A stretch of DNA of 64,000 bases, from NCBI GenBank assembly GCA_963721115.1, contig CAVRIA010000020.1:62001-126000 (forward strand). The letters run 5' to 3'. Below, one piece after another: positions 31,243 to 41,370 of this stretch. Positions within the stretch are counted from its first letter, which is position 1. Each line of letters opens with the position of its first letter. A program made the translations under genes and the position numbers. This DNA is from CAVRIA01 sp963721115. Lineage in GTDB: Bacteria > Desulfobacterota > Binatia > HRBIN30 > CADEER01. The notes beneath the pieces are model-generated. The model was given only the letters and a program-made list of their open reading frames with translations, was not told the DNA's origin and searched no databases.

Positions 31243-32078
31243 AGGTCAAGATCTGGGGCACGCGCGGCTCCCTCGCCGCGCCCGGCGCCGATACGGCGCG
31301 CTACGGCGGCAACACGTCCTGCGTCGAGGTGCGGGGCGACGACGGCACGGTTCTGGTCCTCGACGCGGGAACCGGCATTCGCGCCCTCGGCGCCGCCCTG
31401 GCCGGTACCGTTCGCCGCGTCGACGTGCTGCTCACCCATCTGCACATGGACCACATCCAGGGGCTGGGCTTCTTCGCTCCGCTCTACGACCCGAAGGTGG
31501 ACGTACACATCTGGGGACCGTGCAGCCCGATGTTCGACCTGCGCGGCCGCCTCATGCGCTACCTCTCCCCGCCTCTCTTCCCGGTTCACCTGCGCGACCT
31601 GCCCTGCCAGCTCAGCCTGCACGGGGTACCGGGCCCGGAGCTCGCGATCGGGGAGCTCCGCATCGCCTCCGCCCTGGTCTGCCACCCCGGCCCCACCGTC
31701 GGCTATCGCATCTCGTCGCCGCGCGGCGTCGTCGTCTACCTGCCGGATCACGAGCCGGCGCTCGGCGTTCGCGACTTCCCCCAGCAGCCGCAATGGACCT
31801 CCGGCTACGACATCGCGGCGCACGCCGACCTCCTCATCCACGACGCGCAATACGACGACGACGAGTACGCGAGTCGGGTCGGCTGGGGGCACAGCACGGT
31901 CGAGCAGGCGATCAAGTTCGCCATTCTGGCGGAGGTCCGCCACCTGGTGCCCTTCCACCACGACCCCGCACACGACGACCGCAAGCTGGACAACCTGCTC
32001 GACGCCGCCCGGGCCAGCAACCCGCCGTTCCCGGTCAGCCCCGGCGCAGAAGGCGCGACCTTCGCCGTGGGAGAATGA
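31239..32078 (+). CDS. Metallo-beta-lactamase-fold hydrolase coupled to PAS protein
   Basis: The 279-residue protein opens with KVKIWGTRGSLAAPG, as in phosphodiesterase-like MBL proteins. LLTHLHMDHIQGL provides the HxHxDH metal motif; later metal ligands are HPGPT, LPDHEP and HDAQYDDDEY, with a distal PFHHDPAHDD. GTG 31239 is used because its A overlaps the PAS stop codon. The layout resembles RNase Z/PhnP-type or cyclic-nucleotide phosphodiesterases, but the substrate is unknown. Coupling to a lone PAS domain suggests signal-controlled activity. Confidence 0.8.
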   Translation: MKVKIWGTRGSLAAPGADTARYGGNTSCVEVRGDDGTVLVLDAGTGIRALGAALAGTVRRVDVLLTHLHMDHIQGLGFFAPLYDPKVDVHIWGPCSPMFDLRGRLMRYLSPPLFPVHLRDLPCQLSLHGVPGPELAIGELRIASALVCHPGPTVGYRISSPRGVVVYLPDHEPALGVRDFPQQPQWTSGYDIAAHADLLIHDAQYDDDEYASRVGWGHSTVEQAIKFAILAEVRHLVPFHHDPAHDDRKLDNLLDAARASNPPFPVSPGAEGATFAVGE

Positions 32079-32084
32079 CGGCCT

Positions 32085-32166
32085 GCTCAGCCTCAGCCGT
32101 AGCCTGAGCCTTAGCCTTCCAAGCAACGGGAAGGCTTAGGCTAAGGCTTAGGCTAAGGCTGAGAGT
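32085..32166. terminator. Bidirectional hairpin of AGCCTN hexamers between convergent genes
   Basis: Hexamers of the cagcct/tagcct type run to about 32120 and their complements (ggcttaggctaag) run from 32128 to 32160, with a short aagcaacgg loop. The arms are about 35 bp long. The hairpin lies between the convergent metallo-hydrolase and ahcY genes, where a shared terminator is expected. No T-tract is obvious. Confidence 0.65.
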
Positions 32167-32178
32167 TTAGGTTCACGA

Positions 32179-33657
<1,479 letters not shown>

Positions 33658-33667
33658 GTGTCCTCCT

Positions 33668-33716
33668 TTTGGGAATTCGCCCCCGTGCGCGCTTCGCGCT
33701 CCGATGGGCTCGTCGA
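33668..33716. repeat. Partial copy of the 28.5-kb repeat in the ahcY leader
   Basis: Read on the minus strand, gagcccatcggagcgcg is followed by aagcgcgcac and gggggcgaatt, ending next to the ahcY ribosome site. It matches the 3' half of the units at 28447-28921 with a few substitutions, and in both places the element ends within about 15 bases of a start codon. Confidence 0.75.
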
Positions 33717-33729
33717 TGAACAGATTCCA

Positions 33730-34741
33730 TCAGCTGTTCGCGGTCGCGCGCAGGCCATGTCGCACCGCCGGTGACCGCCGCCGGCCGTTGACCGCTGGCT
33801 TCGCGCGCCGCGCCGTCGCGGCGAACAGGGCCGGGCCGCGGGCCGCGGACTGCGCCGGCAGCGGCTGTACGCGCGGCGTCTCGAAGCCGGCCTGCCCCAG
33901 CCAGGCGGCGATCTGCGCCGACTCGAAGCCGAGCCAGACGTGTCCCATCTGCTGGCGGTACTCGACCCGATCGTGCTTGCCCATGTCGATCAACAGCAGT
34001 CGTCCGCCGGGGCGCAGGGCGCGCCCCGTCTCGCGCAGGACCGCGGCGGGATCGGCGACGTGGTGCAAGACCAGACAGATCACCGCGGCGTCGAGCACGC
34101 CATCGTCGATCGGCAGCGTCTCCAGCTCGCCGCGCCGCAGATCGACGTTGGCCAGCTTGCCGAGCCGGCGGCGCGCCGCCGCCAGCATGGCGCGCGACGA
34201 CTCGACCGCGATCACCTGGCGCACGAACGGCGCCAGCGCGGCGGCGATCTGGCCGGTGCCGCAGCCGAGATCAGCGAGCGTCCAGCCGTCGTCGAGCAGG
34301 CCGGCGAGGGCGACGAGGTCGAAGCGGTCGCCGAACATCTCGCGCCGCAGGCGATCCCACTGCCCGGCCGACGCTGCTGAAGAACGCCTGCGACTGCGTC
34401 TCCCGGCCGGCCAACACGCTGGCCAGGCGCAGATCGTCCTGCTCGGCCGCACTCCCCTGCGCCGTCTGCTCGCGCAGCAACGCCCACAGCCGGCGCGCCG
34501 CCGGATCGAGCTGATCGATCGCCAGGCGATAGAAGCGGCTGGTGCCCTCGGTGCGCACCGCCAGCCAGCCGTCATCGGCCAGCACCTTGAGGTGCCGGCT
34601 GACCGTCGACTGCGGCAGCTGCAGCACGGTGCACAGCTCGGCCACCGCCAGCTCGTGGCGCTCGACCAGGCGCAGGGCGCGGGCGCGCGTCGCGTCGGCA
34701 AGCGACGTCATCCAGCCGAGCATCGGGGGGGTCGCCATCAT
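33730..34741 (-). CDS. ArsR-type regulator fused to SAM-methyltransferase domain, SahR-like (one frameshift)
   Basis: The N-terminal 100 residues are an ArsR winged helix (ELCTVLQLPQSTVSRHLKVL recognition region). After the repaired shift at about 34369, AGQWDRLRREMFGDRF leads into a class I methyltransferase domain with LADLGCGTGQIAAAL (SAM loop) and LHHVADPAAVLRETGRAL. This fusion, next to ahcY, is the architecture of SahR, which senses S-adenosylhomocysteine and controls methionine-cycle genes in several Proteobacteria. ATG 34741 is taken as start; ATG 34738 is adjacent. No ribosome site is seen. Whether the methyltransferase domain is catalytic or only a sensor is not shown. Confidence 0.8.
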
Positions 34742-34742
34742 C

Positions 34743-34760
34743 AATCCGTTTATCCGGATT
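34743..34760. promoter_or_regulatory. Inverted repeat at start of SahR-like gene, candidate operator
   Basis: AATCCG and CGGATT flank six bases immediately before the start codon of the ArsR-type gene. Local AT content is high. ArsR-family repressors bind such inverted repeats near their own promoters, so autoregulation is plausible. I have not matched it to a published SahR motif. Confidence 0.3.
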
Positions 34761-34825
34761 TACCGATAGACTGTGGCCCGACGAGAAGCAAGCGAAAAAT
34801 GCCGCTCTGAACTAACCTTGATTGG

Positions 34826-35112
34826 ACAATGATTCTCGCGCAAAGACGCCAAGACGCAAAGCGGGACAAGGCCTTCCGTGATTCACTCGCTGATCGTTCG
34901 ACCGCATCGACAACGATCTCGGCTACACGCTCTCAGATCCTCGAAATCCGTGTCCGACCTGGCGTCTTTGCGTCTTGGCGCGAGAATTTTCGTCAGATCA
35001 AGCGAACTGCCCGTTGAAAAAGCCCGGACGCCCTTCGACAAGCTCAGGACGAGCGGAAAAAGTCGTTGTGAATCAAGGAGGGGATCCGCTCATGCTGAGC
35101 TTGTCGAAGCAT
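34826..35112. repeat. Two intergenic inverted repeats
   Basis: One pair (about 34832-34862 and 34958-34988) is ctcgcgcaaagacgccaaga facing its complement. A second pair (about 35031-35055 and 35088-35110) is ttcgacaagctcaggacgag facing its complement. Both are common intergenic repeat types in environmental bacteria. The second type recurs at 44276-44380. No gene is seen between 34762 and 35134. Confidence 0.65.
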
Positions 35113-35134
35113 GGGGTGGGGTTTTTCAACGGTA

Positions 35135-36223
35135 CTAAGGGACCTGCGATGCGCTCGGCGGCGAGGGCGGCGCCGCCGAGGCGAGGATGGGGTACAGCGC
35201 CTCCGCCGCCACCTGGTGGCCGGCCGGCGTCCAGTGCCCGTCGTGCGGGTAGACCAGCCGAGCGCCGGCGGTGGCTCGGGTGCGGAACGCCGCGGTGAGG
35301 TCGACGAGGGGGATGTTCTCGTTGCGGGTCACGTCGCCGACCATGGCGCGCACGGCGCGCACGTACGGGTAGGGTGCCGCGTCCTCGATCTCGCTTCGCT
35401 GCGGGATGTAGGCGAGGATGAGGCGGGCGCCGTGCTGGCGCGCCAGGCGGTTCATCGTGCCGAGCAGGCGCGCCGTGACCGCGTACCCGGGCAGGTCGTG
35501 GAAGTCGATCGCCGGCGCGTCCCGGTAGCGCCGTTCGTCGCGGTTCTCGCCCTTCAGCCGGCGCTTCAGCATGGTGAGCTCGAAGTCCAACAACTGGTAG
35601 GCGCGGCTGTGGTCCTTCAAAAAGCGTTGCAGCGGGTTCATCAACGGCGCCGCCGGCCGGTTGTGGAGGACCAGCCGGTCGCCATCCAGCGTGAAGTAGG
35701 GGCGGCGGCCCTCCTTGGGGTCCGTGTCGTCCTCGACGTCGTTGAGAAAGAACATCACCAGCACGACGTCGTAGTGGGTTTCGGCGAGCTCGCGCTCGAG
35801 CAGCAGGTATTCCTGGGCGGTGCCGAAGCCGTTGACACCCCGGTTGTAGACGGCCACGCGCGGCGCCAGCCGGGCCTGGAGAAGATCGGTGAATACCTGC
35901 CCCTGGTCGACGCCCCAGCCCCAGGTGAAGGAATCGCCGAGCACGAGCACGCGGCGCGGCGCATCGGGGGGCGGAGACGGCTGCGGCCGGCGCCAACCGT
36001 TGGCGTCGTGCTCGACCACCGTGTCGAAGCCGCTGCGGTGGTAGCGCAGGCGCACGTTGGGCTTGCCCCTCCAGCCCAGGTCTGGATCGCTCTCGTGAAA
36101 GTGCTCGAGGGGGTTGGTCACCTCGGGTAGCGCATCGGTGCTGCGCAAGGCCACCTCCAGACCGAGGCATGCGAGCAGCACCCCGAACACCACCAGCCCC
36201 ACATGGCGGACTACTCCATACAT
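35135..36223 (-). CDS. Membrane-anchored SGNH/GDSL hydrolase
   Basis: The 362-residue protein has an N-terminal membrane helix (HVGLVVFGVLLACLGLEVAL), so the catalytic domain should face the periplasm. VLVLGDSFTWGWGV carries the block I Ser, NGFGTAQE the block II-like Gly/Asn region, LVMFFLNDVEDD the block III Asn-Asp, and PHDGHWTPAGHQ the block V Asp-x-x-His. SGNH enzymes with this anchor often modify acyl groups on polysaccharides. It is the last gene of a minus-strand run that begins with an outer-membrane protein and signalling genes, 58 bases after the cyclase gene. Confidence 0.85.
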   Translation of the reverse strand: MYGVVRHVGLVVFGVLLACLGLEVALRSTDALPEVTNPLEHFHESDPDLGWRGKPNVRLRYHRSGFDTVVEHDANGWRRPQPSPPPDAPRRVLVLGDSFTWGWGVDQGQVFTDLLQARLAPRVAVYNRGVNGFGTAQEYLLLERELAETHYDVVLVMFFLNDVEDDTDPKEGRRPYFTLDGDRLVLHNRPAAPLMNPLQRFLKDHSRAYQLLDFELTMLKRRLKGENRDERRYRDAPAIDFHDLPGYAVTARLLGTMNRLARQHGARLILAYIPQRSEIEDAAPYPYVRAVRAMVGDVTRNENIPLVDLTAAFRTRATAGARLVYPHDGHWTPAGHQVAAEALYPILASAAPPSPPSASQVP

Positions 36224-36281
36224 GCCTTGCGCCCGGAGCGCGCCGGCGGAATCAACCCCTTCTGCGGGGTTCCGATCGCCG

Positions 36282-37178
36282 TTACGCGGCCTTGACCCGA
36301 TAGCGGATCGGCGGGACGGCCTCGGATCCAGCGAAGATCTGACCGCTGCCCGCCAGGGTCAGCTCGTCGCGCATGACGCGGAAGGAGTCGCCGTGATCGG
36401 TGCGAACGTAGGTTCCGTTGGTGCTGCGGTCGACGACGAGAAACTGATTTCCGCGCAGGGAGATGGTGGCGTGGTACCGGGAGACGATCTCCTGCGCGAT
36501 CGAGATGTCGTTCGAGCCGTCGCGGCCGATGCTGAGCTTCGGGTGGTCGGGGTCGACGACGAAGTGCTGCGCGCCGCACTCCACCTCCAGGGTCGCGGTG
36601 GCGGGAAAGTCGACCGGCGCCTGCTGCATCGCGGTCGAGTCCTCGGGCGCCCACAGATACTCGTAGACCGGCACCTGGTGCGGTCGCCCGCGCAATACCG
36701 GGGAGTCGATCAACCGCGCCAGGCTCTGCATCGGCGGCGGCAGCCCGTCGCGCACCTCGCCGGAGAGGAAGATCTCGTCCGCCCCCGCCAGCGACACCAA
36801 GCGCGCCGCGACGTTGACGATGTCGCCGTAGATGTCGCCGGCGTCGTGCACGGCGGTTCCCCGACTGATGCCGGCGCGGACGTGCACCCCCTCTTGGCGC
36901 AGTCCACAGTCGGACGACTGCAGCGCCTGCTGCATGCCCTCGGCGGCGCGCACGGCCTTCGCGGCGTCGTCGAAGACGGCCAGCACGGCGTCGCCGGCTC
37001 GCTTGATCACGCGCCCCTGCTGCTGGCGGACATGCTCCTCGAGAAGATCCAGACACCGCGACATGATGGCGAAGGCCGCCGCGTCACCCCGCTCGGCGTA
37101 CATCTGCGAGCTACCGCTGACGTCGGCGAACAGGACCGACACGAGCGAAGGATCGTTCGGCGAAGGTGCGTCCGTCAT
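36282..37178 (-). CDS. Class III adenylate/guanylate cyclase with FHA domain
   Basis: The first 175 residues are a class III nucleotidyl cyclase: VSVLFADVSGSSQMY with the metal-binding Asp, RAGDAVLAVFDD with the second Asp, and DIYGDIVNVAARLVSLA. The C-terminal about 90 residues are an FHA domain: KLSIGRDGSNDISI, SRYHATISL and RSTNGTYVR carry the phosphothreonine-binding Gly-Arg, Ser-x-x-His and Asn-Gly residues. It sits next to a Ser/Thr kinase and a PP2C phosphatase, so the FHA domain probably reads phosphothreonine made by that kinase and gates cyclase activity. The nucleotide made is not determined. Confidence 0.88.
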   Translation of the reverse strand: MTDAPSPNDPSLVSVLFADVSGSSQMYAERGDAAAFAIMSRCLDLLEEHVRQQQGRVIKRAGDAVLAVFDDAAKAVRAAEGMQQALQSSDCGLRQEGVHVRAGISRGTAVHDAGDIYGDIVNVAARLVSLAGADEIFLSGEVRDGLPPPMQSLARLIDSPVLRGRPHQVPVYEYLWAPEDSTAMQQAPVDFPATATLEVECGAQHFVVDPDHPKLSIGRDGSNDISIAQEIVSRYHATISLRGNQFLVVDRSTNGTYVRTDHGDSFRVMRDELTLAGSGQIFAGSEAVPPIRYRVKAA

Positions 37179-37258
37179 GACAGGAGCGGTATCAGCTTCC
37201 CCATCGCTGTCAAGAGAGATCGGTCGCGCACCGCGCCGGCGCGCTCCGCCGCCCGCGA

Positions 37259-39829
37259 TCAGTCGCTCTGACCACGCGCCAGGTCCATCTCGCGGACGCC
37301 GCTTCCGTCCACCCGGAACATCTGCTCCACCGCTCGGTTGCGCGTCACCGGCTTGCCGTCGCGCGCGCCGACCCATTCGTCGACGCGGTCGTAGGAGGCT
37401 TTCGCCCGGTCGCTCCCGACCTTCTCGATCCGAACGTTGCTGAAGCGGACACGCAGGTCGTTCTGGTTCTTGAAAGTGTCCTGCAGCCTCTGCATCGTCT
37501 CCTGCTTCAGCCCGCGCAGCTCGGCGAGCGCCTTCGCGTCCTTGCGGTTCCACGCCGCCTGGTACGCGTCGAGCCAGCCTTGCACCTTCTTCACCACGCT
37601 GGAGGGGCGAACGTCCCAGGTGACCCGATGCGGCGAGTCCTGCCGGTAGTTGTCCTCGGCCCAGGCGACGACGCGGTGCTCCTGGTCGTCCTTCGCCCGG
37701 TACTCGAAGCGGCCGTCGGCGCCGCCCGCGGCGCGGCTGCCGTCGACCTCGTACACGACGGAGACCGCCTGGTCGCCGACCGGCGCCGACGGCCGCACCT
37801 CGAAGGAAACCGACTCGCCCGACTCGACCTCGACGGTTTTCTGCGACGGCGAGCTCGCGGCGATCGACGGCGGCGGCGGCGGAACGTCGACCTTCCACTC
37901 GTGCGAGAAGCTCAGCCCCGCGGCGTCCGTCGCCGTCGCGGCGACGGTGACCGGAGCCTTGCGCACTAGGTCGGGCCGGCGCGGCTCGAAGACGAAGCTC
38001 GCCCCCTTGCCGGCCGGCTCACCGTCGACGGTCCAGGCGTAGCGGAGGCCGGCCGCCCCGGCCGGCGGGATCAGCTTGAAGGTCTGCGCGGCTCCGAAGC
38101 GGACGTGATCGACGTGCTTCGGCGCGAAGTCGAGCGCCAGGCGGGCGGGGCGGATCGCCGCGATCCGAAAGTCGTCGGTCACCTCGGCCTTGCCGTCGCT
38201 GACGGTCAGGGACACGGCGCGGTCGCCCGACGCCGCGACCTGTAGCTCCGGTGCGTCGGTCCCGGCCTTCTCGCCGTCGACCTTCCACGCGTAGGTGAGC
38301 GGATCGCCGTCGGGGTCCTCCGCGCGGACGCGCAGGTCCACCGTCTCGCCGAGCGGCGCCTCGATCCGGGCGGCGGGCTTTTCGGCCAGCACCGGGGCGC
38401 GGTTCGCCGGCTGCACGTTCACCTCCCACGAGTGCGCCTGGCTCTTTCCCGACCCCCCGGCCACCGCCACCTGCAGCTGGCGCGCCACGCCGGCGGCGGC
38501 GCCGCGCGCCGGGTGGTACTCCCACTGCGCAACGTCCTTTGCCACCACGGTGCCGTCCAACCGCCACTCGACGGGCGCCTTCGCGCCGGCCGCGCCGCCT
38601 TCGACGTCGACCGAGAAAGGCTGTCCCTCCCCTTCCCGCACATCGACCGCGGCGGTCTCGGGTGAGAAGGACGCGATGCGAGCCGGCGGGGCCGCGGCGG
38701 GCTCGCCCGATTCGGCGGGCCGGGCGGCGGGCTCGGGTTGCTCGACGGCGGCCTGCGGCGCGGCGCCTTCCGGCCCCGCCTCCGGCGCCGTGGTCACGAG
38801 CTTCCCGCGCCCCGCCAGCCAGACGGCGGCGAGCAGAGCGGCGGCGGCACCCGCCGCCATCGCCCAGCGCGCCAGTGCGGGACGGCGCGCGCGCGGCGCC
38901 GCCGGCGCCGCCCCTGCCTCGGAGACGATCTGCCTCGTCGCATCCTCGTCCGCGGCGGGCAAAGCGCGCGTCGCCTCCTCCCGCTCGAGGACCGAGAGCA
39001 GGCAGCGCTCGAGCCGCAACACCACCTCGGCGGCGGGGGGCCGTTCCTCCCGCTCGTGGGCCAGGCATTGCTGGATGAGGGCAACGAGCTCGGGCGGGGG
39101 CGGCTCGCGAAACGTCAGCTCGGCCTTCCACGCCTCGCCGAAGCCGACGTGGTGCGCGATCTGCATCTCGGACATGTGCTCGAGAAACCGCTCGCCGGAG
39201 CACATCTCGTAGAGCACGACGCCGAGGGAGTAGACGTCGGCGCGGCCGTCGATGCGCACGGCCCTCTCGTTGCGGATCTGCTCCGGCGAACAGTAGCGGT
39301 AGGTCCCGATGAAGCTTCCCGTGCGGGTGACGTTCTCCTCGCTCTCGATCTGTTTGGCGATGCCGAAGTCGGTGACCACCGCGCGCTTGCTCTTCTCCTC
39401 GATCAGGATGTTCGCCGGCTTGATGTCGCGGTGGACCAGCCCGGCGGCGTGGGCGGTTTCGAGAGCCGAGGCCACGGCCCGCCCGATCTTCAGCGCCTCG
39501 ACGACGGGCAGTCGTCCGTCGCGGCGCAGCAGCTTGCCGAGGTCGATCCCCTCGATGAGCTCCATCACCAGGTAGGTGCCGAACTCGGGCGCGGAATCGA
39601 TGTCGAAGACGCGGACGATGTTGGGGTGCTGGAGGCGCGCCATCATCTGCGCCTCGTGGCGGAAGCGGCCGCCGATCTCCGGATTGTCCTCGAGCTCGGG
39701 GCGGAGCTGCTTCAGCGCATAGGTGGTGCCGAGCGCCTCGTGCACGACGGCGTACACCTTCCCCATCCCCCCGCCGCCGACTTCGTAGAGGATGCGGTAC
39801 TTGTTGTTGATCGACCCGGGTTCCGCCAT
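37259..39829 (-). CDS. Transmembrane Ser/Thr protein kinase with extracytoplasmic Ig/PKD-like repeats
   Basis: The 856-residue protein has a complete bacterial eukaryotic-like kinase domain (residues about 11-285): VGGGGMGKVY glycine loop, catalytic Lys 40, VHRDIKPANI at 132-141 and DFG at 154-156. A membrane helix spans about 321-340. The rest is predicted outside the cytoplasm: an Ala/Pro/Glu linker, three or four Ig/PKD-like repeats, each with a xYxWKVDGE/WRLDGT-type core, and a C-terminal NTF2/SnoaL-like domain (DAYQAAWNRKDAKALAEL and after). The receptor part resembles cell-surface sensing modules. PP2C lies 17 bases upstream. Confidence 0.92.
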   Translation of the reverse strand: MAEPGSINNKYRILYEVGGGGMGKVYAVVHEALGTTYALKQLRPELEDNPEIGGRFRHEAQMMARLQHPNIVRVFDIDSAPEFGTYLVMELIEGIDLGKLLRRDGRLPVVEALKIGRAVASALETAHAAGLVHRDIKPANILIEEKSKRAVVTDFGIAKQIESEENVTRTGSFIGTYRYCSPEQIRNERAVRIDGRADVYSLGVVLYEMCSGERFLEHMSEMQIAHHVGFGEAWKAELTFREPPPPELVALIQQCLAHEREERPPAAEVVLRLERCLLSVLEREEATRALPAADEDATRQIVSEAGAAPAAPRARRPALARWAMAAGAAAALLAAVWLAGRGKLVTTAPEAGPEGAAPQAAVEQPEPAARPAESGEPAAAPPARIASFSPETAAVDVREGEGQPFSVDVEGGAAGAKAPVEWRLDGTVVAKDVAQWEYHPARGAAAGVARQLQVAVAGGSGKSQAHSWEVNVQPANRAPVLAEKPAARIEAPLGETVDLRVRAEDPDGDPLTYAWKVDGEKAGTDAPELQVAASGDRAVSLTVSDGKAEVTDDFRIAAIRPARLALDFAPKHVDHVRFGAAQTFKLIPPAGAAGLRYAWTVDGEPAGKGASFVFEPRRPDLVRKAPVTVAATATDAAGLSFSHEWKVDVPPPPPSIAASSPSQKTVEVESGESVSFEVRPSAPVGDQAVSVVYEVDGSRAAGGADGRFEYRAKDDQEHRVVAWAEDNYRQDSPHRVTWDVRPSSVVKKVQGWLDAYQAAWNRKDAKALAELRGLKQETMQRLQDTFKNQNDLRVRFSNVRIEKVGSDRAKASYDRVDEWVGARDGKPVTRNRAVEQMFRVDGSGVREMDLARGQSD

Positions 39830-39846
39830 GGCGCTCGCGCGCGATC

Positions 39847-40582
39847 TCAGCCGTCCACGGCGCGCACGAGCACGGCGCTGGCGTTGTCCTTTCCGCCCGC
39901 CTCGAGAGAGAGGCGAACCAGCGCCTCGGCGATCGACTGGAGGTCGTCGCCAGCGCCGAGCTCGGTCTCGAGCACCGCCGGGTCGATCTGGCCGGAGATT
40001 CCGTCGCTACAGAGCAGGAACAGGTCGCCCGGCACGACAGCGCCCGAGGCCACAGCGACCTCGACCTGTTCGCTGACGCCGAGCGCCTGGATCAGCCGGT
40101 TGGTGTGGGGAAGGTCGGCCGGGATCGGGCCACCCTTGCGGTATTCGTGGCCGAACAGGGTGTCGTCGGCGGTGAGCAGGCTGAGGCGTCCGTCGCGCAG
40201 GCGGTAGAGGCGGCTGTCCCCGACGTGGACCCACGAGGCCCGGCGCTCGTCCGGCGCGATCTTCAAGACGACCACCGTCGTACCCAGCGAGCGCCCCGGC
40301 GACGCGCCGCCGCGACGCAGACCTTCCTCGTAAATGCGTTGATGCGCCAGCTCGACGGCGAGCTTTCAGGCGCTCGGCATCCGGACGCGCGCCGTCGCCG
40401 CGCTGCGCGAAGAACTCGTGGATGGTCTCGACCGCCATGCGGCTCGCCACGTCACCGTCCGCATGCCCTCCCATGCCGTCGGCGACGACGAAGAGGTCGA
40501 GCTCCGGAAAGCCGCCCACGAAATCCTCGTTGGATCTCCGGACCGGCCCGGTTTCCGAGATCGTACAGGCGCGCAGCTTCAT
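39847..40582 (-). CDS. PP2C-type Ser/Thr phosphatase (one frameshift)
   Basis: The repaired protein is about 245 residues: RRSNEDFVGGFPELD, VVADGMGGHADGDVAS and GDSRLYRLRDG carry the first metal sites. CSDGISGQID and KDNASAVLVR complete the PPM fold. Frames join near 40362, where ctgaaagctc should read without one A or with a GC added. ATG 40582 is preferred; a GTG at 40597 is in frame. PrpC/PppA-type phosphatases dephosphorylate targets of the adjacent kinase. It lies 17 bases upstream of the kinase gene and the two surely share an mRNA. Confidence 0.88.
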
Positions 40583-40628
40583 GGAGACGGGGCTCACCTG
40601 ACATTATCTCCCCGTCGCGGCGAACCGA

Positions 40629-41345
40629 TCAAGTCAGACCGAGGGCGCTGCGGACGCACTCCTCGCTGCCCGGCTCGGCACCGCCGTTCGTACAGAGGAG
40701 AACCGCGCACGAGGCGCTCGGAACCCCGTCCGGGAAGGGGACGTCCGCCGAGACGTAGGACGCGGCCTGCTCCAGGTTGTTGATGTACGTGTCGTCGAGG
40801 GTGTTCGCGTCGACGGTCTGCAGGCAGTTGAGCTCCTCCGGCGCACAGGTCGGACGCACGACGCACCCGGCCTCGGCGTCCGTCATTCCCGCGGTGAGGA
40901 AAACCGCCCCCAGGCAGGCGATGTGCGTCGTCGGGTTGAAGGTCTTGTCGCCGGTCGCGCCGAGGCGCGCCGCGACGATGCCGCCGATCTGGGCGCCGCT
41001 GTCGTTGACGTCGGCGACGATGATGAAGGACTGCTGATCCTCTCCGCTGATGCCTTGTGAAGCCTGGAACTCCTCCAGCTCGGCCGAGATGTCGCCGGTG
41101 TTGTAGACGCCATTGACGTTCGTCGTCACCGTCTCGAGCAGCTGCGGATCGCCGTTCTCGACCAGGCCGAGGACGACGACCTGCACCCGCTGCGTCTGGC
41201 AGTTGTCGCAGTTCTGCGGGCTCGGCAGCACCAGCAGCCCGCTCACCACCGTGTCGCCGCCCTGAAAGCCGTCGCCGCTGCAAGCCGCCGCGCCGGCGAG
41301 CAGGGCGGCCGACAGGAGCCATCTGAAAAGTGCTCTCGTGGACAT
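40629..41345 (-). CDS. Secreted lipoprotein, unknown function
   Basis: The start at 41345 has GAGGGAGAGAC upstream and yields a lipobox (LLAGAAAC). The mature protein (about 217 residues) has a CDNCQT motif, a carboxypeptidase-regulatory-like strand VNGVYNTGDI, and several Cys pairs near the C-terminus (CVVRPTCAPEELNC; CAVLLC), which suggests disulphides and a small extracytoplasmic binding domain. It is not a family I recognise. Only 25 bases separate it from the outer-membrane barrel gene upstream and 46 from PP2C downstream, so it may link the barrel to the kinase ectodomain. Confidence 0.7.
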   Translation of the reverse strand: MSTRALFRWLLSAALLAGAAACSGDGFQGGDTVVSGLLVLPSPQNCDNCQTQRVQVVVLGLVENGDPQLLETVTTNVNGVYNTGDISAELEEFQASQGISGEDQQSFIIVADVNDSGAQIGGIVAARLGATGDKTFNPTTHIACLGAVFLTAGMTDAEAGCVVRPTCAPEELNCLQTVDANTLDDTYINNLEQAASYVSADVPFPDGVPSASCAVLLCTNGGAEPGSEECVRSALGLT

Positions 41346-41370
41346 GATTCGTCTCTCCCTCTTCACGACT

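Noticed and set aside
33658..33729. SAH riboswitch upstream of ahcY
   Set aside because: The leader is occupied by a repeat module and I could not match the riboswitch consensus.
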